This document shows, in pieces, positions 1 to 6,433 of a stretch of DNA of 8,017 nt (its first letter is position 1; every line of letters starts with the position of its first letter). The notes beneath the pieces were generated by a model. That model saw only the letters and a list, made by a program, of their open reading frames with translations, made no database searches and was not told the DNA's origin. This DNA comes from Candidatus Sulfotelmatobacter sp. (GTDB lineage: Bacteria; Acidobacteriota; Terriglobia; Terriglobales; Acidobacteriaceae), in NCBI GenBank assembly GCA_030037575.1, contig JASHRB010000122.1:1-8017 (forward strand), in the 5' to 3' direction. The translations under genes were made by a program, and so were the position numbers.

Positions 1-492
1 TCGCCCGAGCAGAGGCAAGTAACCAAACAGCTGTTTGCCGCCTACAACCAGGATCGCGATATGAGCCCGGAGCTCGATGCGCGCTTTGCCGCGCTGGCCG
101 CCCAGCGCATTCATGCCTCTCCTCTCCGCTACTATCTTTGGCTGCCGGCGTTGCGCATCACCGACATGTGGCTCCGCCCGCGAACCGAGTTGCTGCCCTC
201 CGATCCGCGCTGGTGGGAATTCAACGATGAGACGCGATGGCTCGCAGTCAGCCTCGCGTTTGGCCTGGTGAACTTGTTTTATGTGTTGGCCGGCGCGGCC
301 GGATCCGTCCGCTCCCGCAACCTAAACGGCATCGGCTTATTGCTGCTGTTTGTGATTCTGCGATCGCTGTTTCTGGGCACGCTGGAGAATCCCGAACCGC
401 GCTACACGCTCGAATGTTATCCCGTGGTCATATTGGGGGCGGCCCGATGGTTCATGCACAAAACGCATCTGGCTGATCGAAAACCCGCATAA
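1..492 (+). CDS. C-terminal part of a multi-pass membrane protein, glycosyltransferase family 39-like
   Basis: The frame is open from base 1, so the gene begins outside the window and only the last 163 residues are visible. They hold a soluble helical stretch (about residues 1-75), a hydrophobic segment around residues 80-101, another at about 109-126 and a weaker one near 139-152, ending in a short basic tail. The motif FLGTLENPEPRYTLECYP (about 124-141) between the last two segments is the kind of C-terminal signature found in bacterial family-39 / PMT-type glycosyltransferases, which use polyprenyl-phosphate sugars at the inner membrane. The catalytic N-terminal part (first periplasmic loop with acidic residues) is not in view, so the family call is inference from the tail alone. 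The internal ATG at 61 is not the start, because coding continues upstream. The gene runs in the same direction as the receptor gene, but the 208-bp gap suggests separate transcription. Confidence 0.65.
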   Translation, partial: SPEQRQVTKQLFAAYNQDRDMSPELDARFAALAAQRIHASPLRYYLWLPALRITDMWLRPRTELLPSDPRWWEFNDETRWLAVSLAFGLVNLFYVLAGAAGSVRSRNLNGIGLLLLFVILRSLFLGTLENPEPRYTLECYPVVILGAARWFMHKTHLADRKPA

Positions 493-530
493 ACAGCCTT
501 CCAAATGTGGAACGTCATATGTGAAAGCCC

Positions 531-550
531 GTATTAAAACGTATTATGAC
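531..550. repeat. Tandem decamer (GTATTA..AC, two copies)
   Basis: Two adjacent 10-bp units, GTATTAAAAC and GTATTATGAC, agree at 8 of 10 positions in the AT-rich part of the gap before the receptor gene. They could be a small operator or an UP-like element, but a chance repeat of this size is quite possible. Confidence 0.2.
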
Positions 551-574
551 CGCCGAACACAGGCAAAATTCAGC

Positions 575-604
575 TTGAATGTTGTGGCCGGGTAGTTGCA
601 CAAT
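575..604 (+). promoter_or_regulatory. Possible sigma-70-like promoter for the receptor gene
   Basis: TTGAAT (575-580) and CACAAT (599-604) are 18 bp apart. Each matches its consensus (TTGACA, TATAAT) at four of six positions. The placement, about 100 bp before the receptor start and behind the upstream stop codon, fits a promoter for a singly transcribed gene. The match is weak and other spacings in the AT-rich stretch 500-580 cannot be excluded. Confidence 0.22.
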
Positions 605-611
605 ACCGGCC
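586..611. other. Inverted repeat / hairpin in the gap before the receptor gene
   Basis: GGCCGG (586-591) pairs with CCGGCC (606-611). With one bulged G the stem extends by T-A and A-T to eight pairs, leaving a 9-nt loop. No T-run follows, so it is not a typical intrinsic terminator. It overlaps the candidate -10 element and could be an operator or a structured 5' leader. A second GC-rich palindrome, CCCCGGGG, lies at 622-629. Confidence 0.35.
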
Positions 612-687
612 CATCAGGGTCCCCCGGGGTCTATCCGTCTTTCTATTCCTGGGAAACAGGATTCGCAAGCTAAAGCCCGTCCAGTTT

Positions 688-692
688 GGAGG
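688..692 (+). promoter_or_regulatory. Ribosome binding site that sets the receptor start at 701
   Basis: A perfect GGAGG lies 8 nt before ATG 701. A TTG in the same frame at 686 would have its own codons run through this site and has no site of its own, so ATG 701 is preferred. Confidence 0.8.
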
Positions 693-700
693 ACTTCGCC

Positions 701-3700
701 ATGCGTCGTGGCTTCTGTGTAGATGTTCTCGCCGCTGTTTTGTCTGCCGCCGTATTCCTCATGACTGCAAGCCTGTTCACGCCGAGAGCTATTGCACAGG
801 GGGCGACCACGTCGCTCCGCGGGGAAATTAGTGACGCCAAGGGGTTGGTCGTGCCCGGCGCCACCGTGACCCTGAGCAACGGCGCCACCGGGTTCATGCG
901 CACGACCAAGACCGACGGCCAGGGAGTGTACCAATTCCTTGAGGTTCCTCCGGCCAACTACCTTCTTACGGTGGAAGCTGCGGGTTTCGCAAAAACCAAA
1001 CGGGAAAACGTGCTGCTGCAGGTAAGCAGCCCGGCGACCCTGAATATCAGCTTGCAGGTCGCAGGCAGCTCGGTGGTGGTCGAGGTGACCAGCGAAGCTC
1101 CTTTGGTCAACACTACCGACGCTACCTTGGGCAACAACTTCGATTCACGGCAGTTAACGGATCTTCCCGCCGAGGGACGCGATCCGGCGGCGATTCTCAG
1201 CCTGCAGCCCGGTGTGGTCTACATTGGCCCGGCTGCGAATCAAGGCTTAATTCCCGAACAACAAAATAACGACAGCCGCGGCGGTGCGGTCAACGGCGCA
1301 CGCAGCGACCAGAGCAACATCACACTCGACGGTCTCGACGATAACGACCAACTGGAGGGTTACGCATTTCAGGGCGCCATGCGCGCCACCCTCGATTCTC
1401 TGCAGGAGTTTCGCGTCACCACCAGCAACTACGATGCTGCCTCCGGCCGTTCCTCGGGGGCGCAGATGAATCTGGTTACTAAAAGTGGAACCAATTCGAT
1501 TCACGGCTCGCTCTACGAATACAACCGGCCGACCTTTGACGTGGCCAACGACTGGTTCAACAAAAATTCGGAGTTGGAGAACGGGTTCCCAAACATTCCG
1601 CAGCACCTTCTGCGCAACACCTTTGGCGGCACAATCGGCGGCCCGATTAAGAAAGACCGGTTATTTTACTTCGCCGCTTATGAAGGCCAGCGCACTGCCG
1701 AACAAATGCAGACCACAAGAATCGTGCCCACCGAAAGTCTGCGGGAAGGCTATATCAAATATTTGTGCAACCCGTCGTCGGATCCCAATTGCATATTGGG
1801 CTCGCCGAATCCCAACGATGTGAACGTTACCAACATCGCCGCTTACACTCCCGATTATGTGGTGACCTTGACGCCGGCTCAATTTGCGTCGCTCGATCAG
1901 GGATGCGGCGCAAACGGTACCTGTCCTCTCGGGCCGGGCGCGAACCCCCTCCTTGCCAACATTAATGGCGCCAATTCCAATGCCTTGTACACGCATTATC
2001 CGCTGCCCAATTGCACCGCTTGCGGCAACGCCGAGAATGGCGACGGAGACGGACTGAACTCCGCCGGTTACACATTCCCCGGGGATAATCCGACCAGCCT
2101 CAATACCTACATCCTGAAGCTGGATTACAAAATCACGACCGATGGCAGCCAGTCGTTGTTCGTGCGCGGCAATCTGCAAAACGACCACGAAGGCTTGCCA
2201 CCGCAGTTTCCCGGTCTGCCTGCCGATGACGTCGTGACCAACAACAGCAAGGGTATCGCCGTTGGATACACGTACATCATCCGCAATAATTTGATTAACA
2301 ACTTCCGCTACGCATTTATTCGCCAAGGATTGGGGCAGGTCGGACTCAACGATCAGGATTACAACACCATCCGGGGGCTTGACGACACGGTCGCGCTTAA
2401 CCCCACGGACACGCCCACCATTCTGACCAACGTTCCCGTGCACAACTTCATAGACGATGTCTCGTGGACAAAAGGAAGGCACACGATTCAGTTCGGTAGC
2501 AATTGGCGGCTCATTCACAACAACCGTGCCTCCAACGCGCAAAATCTTTCCTCGGGCTACGCCAATATGTACTGGATGGATCCGTCATTTATCGCGGGAA
2601 CCAATGGCAGCCTTGATCCTGGGCTCAATGTCACAGAGGGAGGACATTTTCCCCTGGTCGACCCTTCGTTTGGAGCCTCTTATGGCTTCGCTGCGGTGCA
2701 ACTTGCGGGCATCATGAGCCAGGTGTATTCGGTCACCAACCAGGACAAGAACGCCAACCTAATCCCGAATGGCGACCTCGTGTCCCGGCACTTTCACAAT
2801 TTTGAAAGCGAGTTCTACCTGCAGGATAAATGGAATGCGACGCCAAACCTGACCATCACCTATGGGCTGCGCTATTCGCTGCTGCAACCGCCCTACGAAG
2901 CCGACGGCAATCAGGTTTCCCCCACTGTGAATATGCAGCAGTGGTTTTGGAACCGCATCACCAACATGTATCAGGGTGTAGTCGACCAGCCGCTGCTCAC
3001 TTTCGACCTTTCCGGGCAGGCGAACGGCAAGAAACCGTACTGGGCCTGGAACTACAACGACGTCGCACCACGTTTTGCCATCGCCTATGCGCCCCATGCC
3101 GACAGCGGCTTCTGGCACACCATTCTGGGCGACAAAGGCAAGAGTTCGATCCGCGCCGGTTACGGAATGTATTACGATCACTTCGGCGAAGGTGTTGTGA
3201 ACACATTCGACCGGCAAGGGTCGTGGGGATTGACAACCGACATCAGCAATCCGGCTGGAATTCTTGATGTCGACACCTCACCGCGCTTTACTGGCCTGCT
3301 GGGCGCTGCCAACCTGCCTCCGAGTCCGGGAGTCCCGTCTCCCCATGGATTCCCTTACACGCCTTCCGATGACCCGGCCACCTACGGCTTGGCAATCGCC
3401 TGGGGCATTGACGACAACCTGAAAACCCCGTACTCGCATGTGGTGGATTTTTCTCTGACCCGTGAACTGCCTCACAATTTCGTGGTCGAAGCGACTTACA
3501 CCGGCCGTTTTGCTCACCATCTGCTGCAGGAGATCGATATGTCCGAACCGCTCGACCTGGTCGATCCAAAAAGCGGCATGGATTATTTTCACGCGGCAGA
3601 TATGCTGTCGAGAGCGGCATACGCGGGCACGCCCATCAACAATATCAAGCCCATCCCCTATTGGCAGGACATGTTTCCCGCGGCCGCGGGGACGGGCCTT

Positions 3701-4762
3701 TTCTCGGGAACCTCGCCCACAACGCCGTGTTCGCCCACCACCAGCGCGGGCGCGCCGGCCAATCCCACGGCCACGCAGAATATTTATGATTCCTACTACT
3801 GCAACGTAGGCAACGAAACCCTAGCCCTCGAGCTGCTGGATGATTTTTGCTTTCCCGCCTGTTCGGGCCCCACGGGCACAACCACATCGCAGTACTATCA
3901 GCCTCAGTTTTCTTCGCTCTATGGCTGGCAAACGCGAGGCAACAGCAACTACAACGGCCTGCAAGTGTCGGTGCGCCATGCCATGGCGACTGGGTTGCAG
4001 TTCGATTTCAATTATGTGTATTCAAAATCCATCGACGTCGGATCAAATGCCGAACGTGTGAACGGATTCGAATCGGTCGGGTTGGCTTTTAACAGCCAGG
4101 TCATCAACGCATTCTCGCCGGATTTGTGGCGCGCGGTGTCGGACTTCGACACAACCAATCAGTTCAACGCAAACTGGATTTGGGATATGCCTTATGGGCA
4201 TGGCCGCCATTTCGGGGCCAATGCTTCCAGTTGGATGAATGCGATCTTCGGCGGTTGGGGTCTGGATGGCCTCTACCGCTGGACGAGCGGATTCCCCTTC
4301 TCGGTGGAAGCCGGCTCGGGCTGGTCTACCGACTTTGAGCTCGAAGGTTCTTCCTTCCTGACCGGAGTAAAGCCGAAGACCGGCGTATTTTTCGAACCCA
4401 ACGGCACGCCGACAGTTTTCCAAAATCCGGAGCAGACCATTACCTGCACTTGCCAGGCGAATACGCCCATTGGGACTGCAACTTTCCGGGCTACGCTGCC
4501 CGGAGAAGCGGGACAACGCAATACGTTTCGCGGACCTGGGTACTTCGGTGTCGACGCCGGTCTGTCGAAAACCTGGAATATCGGGGAGCAGAAGTCGGTC
4601 AGGTTCGCCTGGGAAGCCTTCAACGTGACCAACTCGGTGAGATTTGACGCGGCGGGATCGCTCATCAACGAGGATCTGGTGAATCTTACCGGCTTCGGCG
4701 TATTGAGTACGGAACTAACGCAGCCGCGCGTGATGCAGTATTCCTTGCGCTTCGCGTTTTAA
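701..4762 (+). CDS. Oar-like TonB-dependent outer membrane receptor with N-terminal carboxypeptidase regulatory-like domain
   Basis: A 1353-residue outer membrane protein. Residues 1-33 form a signal peptide (MRR, hydrophobic core, cleavage likely after AIAQ or just before). Residues about 36-120 match a carboxypeptidase regulatory-like beta-sandwich (LRGEISDAKGLVVPGATVTL ... TKTDGQGVYQFLEVPPANY). A plug region follows at about 135-260, with RQLTDLPAEGRD, ITLDGLDDND and LVTKSGTNSIHGSLYEYNR, typical of the Oar/TonB-receptor group. The rest is a long beta-barrel with many aromatic strands, and the protein ends in F (MQYSLRFAF), the usual C-terminal signal for BAM-assisted insertion. The expected role is TonB-driven uptake of a large substrate, perhaps a saccharide or peptide, but the substrate cannot be read from sequence and no clear TonB box is seen. 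Extracellular-loop-like inserts carry cysteines (for example C438xxC441) and an NGDGDGLN stretch at 446-453. No SusD-like or hydrolase partner is adjacent. Confidence 0.92.
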   Translation: MRRGFCVDVLAAVLSAAVFLMTASLFTPRAIAQGATTSLRGEISDAKGLVVPGATVTLSNGATGFMRTTKTDGQGVYQFLEVPPANYLLTVEAAGFAKTKRENVLLQVSSPATLNISLQVAGSSVVVEVTSEAPLVNTTDATLGNNFDSRQLTDLPAEGRDPAAILSLQPGVVYIGPAANQGLIPEQQNNDSRGGAVNGARSDQSNITLDGLDDNDQLEGYAFQGAMRATLDSLQEFRVTTSNYDAASGRSSGAQMNLVTKSGTNSIHGSLYEYNRPTFDVANDWFNKNSELENGFPNIPQHLLRNTFGGTIGGPIKKDRLFYFAAYEGQRTAEQMQTTRIVPTESLREGYIKYLCNPSSDPNCILGSPNPNDVNVTNIAAYTPDYVVTLTPAQFASLDQGCGANGTCPLGPGANPLLANINGANSNALYTHYPLPNCTACGNAENGDGDGLNSAGYTFPGDNPTSLNTYILKLDYKITTDGSQSLFVRGNLQNDHEGLPPQFPGLPADDVVTNNSKGIAVGYTYIIRNNLINNFRYAFIRQGLGQVGLNDQDYNTIRGLDDTVALNPTDTPTILTNVPVHNFIDDVSWTKGRHTIQFGSNWRLIHNNRASNAQNLSSGYANMYWMDPSFIAGTNGSLDPGLNVTEGGHFPLVDPSFGASYGFAAVQLAGIMSQVYSVTNQDKNANLIPNGDLVSRHFHNFESEFYLQDKWNATPNLTITYGLRYSLLQPPYEADGNQVSPTVNMQQWFWNRITNMYQGVVDQPLLTFDLSGQANGKKPYWAWNYNDVAPRFAIAYAPHADSGFWHTILGDKGKSSIRAGYGMYYDHFGEGVVNTFDRQGSWGLTTDISNPAGILDVDTSPRFTGLLGAANLPPSPGVPSPHGFPYTPSDDPATYGLAIAWGIDDNLKTPYSHVVDFSLTRELPHNFVVEATYTGRFAHHLLQEIDMSEPLDLVDPKSGMDYFHAADMLSRAAYAGTPINNIKPIPYWQDMFPAAAGTGLFSGTSPTTPCSPTTSAGAPANPTATQNIYDSYYCNVGNETLALELLDDFCFPACSGPTGTTTSQYYQPQFSSLYGWQTRGNSNYNGLQVSVRHAMATGLQFDFNYVYSKSIDVGSNAERVNGFESVGLAFNSQVINAFSPDLWRAVSDFDTTNQFNANWIWDMPYGHGRHFGANASSWMNAIFGGWGLDGLYRWTSGFPFSVEAGSGWSTDFELEGSSFLTGVKPKTGVFFEPNGTPTVFQNPEQTITCTCQANTPIGTATFRATLPGEAGQRNTFRGPGYFGVDAGLSKTWNIGEQKSVRFAWEAFNVTNSVRFDAAGSLINEDLVNLTGFGVLSTELTQPRVMQYSLRFAF

Positions 4763-4786
4763 CTTGGGGACAGCGCAAAGAAGGGA

Positions 4787-4809
4787 GACGGCATCGACCG
4801 TCGCTTTTT
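4787..4809. terminator. Short hairpin terminator between convergent genes
   Basis: GACGG (4787-4791) and CCGTC (4798-4802) form a 5-bp stem with a 6-nt loop, followed by GC and five Ts on the + strand (4805-4809), 24 bp after the receptor stop codon. On the - strand the same stem is followed by TCCCTTCTTTG, so it might also serve the opposing unit. The stem is short, which limits confidence. Confidence 0.45.
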
Positions 4810-4836
4810 GTTGGACAAATCGATCCATCGATCGCC

Positions 4837-5103
4837 CTATGCCAGCGGCGAGTCGCTCATGCGGAAGCGGGTGCGTACGTGCTCGGAGATAAGTTCAATG
4901 GCGGACCGGTTTGCGACGGGATCAGTCTGCGCCAAATACCGCATCGCTTCGACCAGCACGCGCTGCCCGTCGACATAGCGCGGATCGGAAGATCGCTCTC
5001 GTTTCGTCGAACGACCTAGCTTCGGTGGAACGGGAATGGTGAAAACTTTGGCCATGTATAAGCTCGAAGGAATCTCTACGGCAGTATAAAGCCCGCTGCC
5101 CAT
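4837..5103 (-). CDS. Small hypothetical protein downstream of the LolA-like gene
   Basis: An 88-codon ORF that I do not recognise. It starts 55 bp after the LolA-like stop codon on the same strand, so it could be the last gene of that unit. The N-terminal part is mildly hydrophobic without a convincing membrane segment; the middle is basic (KLGRSTKRERSS). The C-terminal half (about 45-85) looks like an amphipathic helical region (QRVLVEAMRYLAQTDPVANRSAIELISEHVRTRF). Two ATG starts are possible: 5103, preceded by a weak GGGA, or 5055 (MAKVFTIPVPP, 72 residues), which begins with a more natural N-terminus but has no clear ribosome site. It may be a real small protein or a chance ORF in the convergent gap. 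Confidence 0.4.
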   Translation of the reverse strand: MGSGLYTAVEIPSSLYMAKVFTIPVPPKLGRSTKRERSSDPRYVDGQRVLVEAMRYLAQTDPVANRSAIELISEHVRTRFRMSDSPLA

Positions 5104-5124
5104 TTTCCCGCACAGATTCTAAGC

Positions 5125-5136
5125 TTTGAATTCAAA
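5125..5136. repeat. 12-bp perfect AT-rich palindrome
   Basis: TTTGAATTCAAA is perfectly self-complementary. It lies in the 55-bp gap between the LolA-like gene and the small ORF. It could be a dimeric regulator site or part of a promoter for the small ORF, since TAGAAT (5 of 6 to the -10 consensus) lies just downstream on the - strand. No function can be fixed. Confidence 0.3.
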
Positions 5137-5158
5137 TACTTAACAGCTAACCGCTGGT

Positions 5159-5845
5159 TTACCCGCGAGGCGACAAAAACTGAGTCTTCTTCGTGGTCTT
5201 CAGCTGAAATACGTCGTTGCCGATTCGCGGCTTCAGATTAATTGCCGAATACTTAGCCACCCGGTAATCGCCTTGCGTCTGAACAAGCTTCTGCTGCACA
5301 GAAATTCCGGTATTCAAATCGATCCACAGGATGATCTGCGGAAAATTGCTGCGCGTCTTTTCATCCTTAGGGATTAGAAATAACTTCGCGGTCGCGAGAT
5401 TGTCGATTTGTTCCTCGCCCTGATAGCTTACCTCGAATGACTTCGTCAGATCCTTGCCACTGCCGCCAAATCCGAGCACAAGAAAACTTTCCAACTGCTC
5501 GCGATTCGCCCCCGCCGCATACTGCATCACCTGATCGATCTTGGGTTCGTAGACCTGCAGCAGGTCGTTCTTGTAGAGCACGAACTTGGTGTCGGGCTGT
5601 TTAAATTCCGCCATCATTTCAATCTGCTGCCCCGTGCGCCGGTAATAAACCGTGCCCCTTTGCAGGTCATGATCGTCGACCACCCGCTGATATTGGTCAA
5701 AAACAAAGTCCGCCCGCGCTGCCTGGAAGTGAGCGGAGGCTTCGTCCATTTTCCTGAGAACGTCGTCGAGCGTTTGGGCCTGCGTCGGCAAGTTCAGCGA
5801 TATCAGCCAGAGCACGGCGACCGAGAGCATGAGCGTTCGTCTCAC
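5159..5845 (-). CDS. lolA: LolA-like outer membrane lipoprotein carrier / lipoprotein-sorting protein
   Basis: A 228-residue periplasmic protein of the LolA/LppX-like fold, expected to bind the acyl chains of lipoproteins released at the inner membrane and carry them to the outer membrane. Residues 1-24 are a signal peptide (MRRTLMLSVAVLWLISLNLPTQA). The mature part shows the family pattern: an N-terminal helix (LDDVLRKMDEASAHFQAARADF), then beta strands with LYKNDLLQVYEPKIDQVMQY (90-109), IILWIDLNTGISVQQKL (171-187) and NDVFQL (210-215). Length is near the family norm. The chosen start is GTG 5845, which overlaps the TGA of the upstream gene in a GTGA arrangement typical of coupled genes and gives a clean signal peptide. 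GTG 5863 and ATG 5830 are alternatives in the same frame. No LolB or LolCDE gene is in the window, and low-similarity LolA paralogues can have other lipid-carrier roles. Confidence 0.8.
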   Translation of the reverse strand: MRRTLMLSVAVLWLISLNLPTQAQTLDDVLRKMDEASAHFQAARADFVFDQYQRVVDDHDLQRGTVYYRRTGQQIEMMAEFKQPDTKFVLYKNDLLQVYEPKIDQVMQYAAGANREQLESFLVLGFGGSGKDLTKSFEVSYQGEEQIDNLATAKLFLIPKDEKTRSNFPQIILWIDLNTGISVQQKLVQTQGDYRVAKYSAINLKPRIGNDVFQLKTTKKTQFLSPRG

Positions 5846-6315
5846 TGTTTTCGCTTCACCCACACGCGATATTCTTGCCCCCGACCTCTACGGTCAGAGA
5901 CGCGTTCGTATCTTTCTATCGATACATCGCCCGAGATCGGTCGAATCATGCCCAGTAATTGCTCGCGCAGCGTGGCATCGTCGCCTCCGGCGACGCTTGA
6001 AGCGTCGATCTGATACACAAGACTGCCGGCCCCGTCGGAGCTTACCACGACCCCCGTGGGATGCGGCTTCGACGATGCAGGTTTGTCGTTGAAATCGATA
6101 GCCCGCGGGGAAAAGAAGATAAACATTAAAATGAGCGTGACCATGATGTCGTAATGCAACGTTCCACGCTCATGCTGCCAGAGAATGTAGCTGCGAATGG
6201 TGCGAAAGACCTTGGTCGTGCGGCGGGAAGGCTGGGGCGTGGAAGTCGCGCCGGTTGCGCCCGTCGTGATGTCGGCACTTCGCAAGCCTAGAACCTTTCG
6301 GACGAAGTTTGCCAT
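5842..6315 (-). CDS. Conserved-looking single-pass membrane protein of unknown function between serS and lolA
   Basis: A 157-residue protein. Residues 1-45 are basic and Thr/Ser/Pro-rich and probably cytoplasmic. After WQHERGTLHYD comes one membrane helix (about 55-70, IMVTLILMFIFFSP). The remaining 85 residues are polar and should lie in the periplasm, with a compact region at about 88-135 (GVVVSSDGAGSLVYQIDASS, then DDATLREQLLGMIRPISGDVSIERYERV) and a basic end. The layout, one N-terminal helix and a small periplasmic domain, recalls ExbD/TolR but I see no convincing ExbD motif, so no family is assigned. The start was placed at ATG 6315; neither it nor the upstream in-frame GTG 6402 has a good ribosome site. 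It follows serS and overlaps lolA by 4 bp, which suggests co-translation with the lipoprotein carrier and an envelope role. Confidence 0.75.
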   Translation of the reverse strand: MANFVRKVLGLRSADITTGATGATSTPQPSRRTTKVFRTIRSYILWQHERGTLHYDIMVTLILMFIFFSPRAIDFNDKPASSKPHPTGVVVSSDGAGSLVYQIDASSVAGGDDATLREQLLGMIRPISGDVSIERYERVSDRRGRGQEYRVWVKRKQ

Positions 6316-6384
6316 GCTGCAGAGTCGCAAAGGTCGGAGGACCCAGCTGATTGTTCCTGTTGGTTGCAACCTTGCGCCCTGGCC

Positions 6385-6432
6385 ACTGGCAAGCTTCGCC
6401 ACTCCGGAACTTCGCCGTTCTGAAGCTTTGCC
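6385..6432. repeat. Three degenerate 16-bp tandem repeats after serS
   Basis: On the - strand the units are GGCAAAGCTTCAGAAC, GGCGAAGTTCCGGAGT and GGCGAAGCTTGCCAGT, adjacent without gaps (6432-6417, 6416-6401, 6400-6385). They share GGC-(A/G)AAG-(C/T)T at the front of each unit. A fainter relative, GGCGAGGAAGTTTTAAT, covers the last codons and stop of serS. The period of 16 is not a multiple of three, which fits non-coding DNA. The first unit begins inside an ATG that overlaps the serS stop codon. Confidence 0.6.
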
Positions 6433-6433
6433 A

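Noticed and set aside
1661..2542. 293-codon open frame on the - strand inside the receptor gene
   Set aside because: It is antisense to well-supported receptor coding sequence, and its Val/Arg-rich composition is typical of such shadows.
5979..5995. CGTCGCC / GGCGACG hairpin with a 3-nt loop
   Set aside because: It lies inside the coding sequence of the membrane protein (SSVAGGDDATL), with no T-run or regulatory position; probably a result of codon use.
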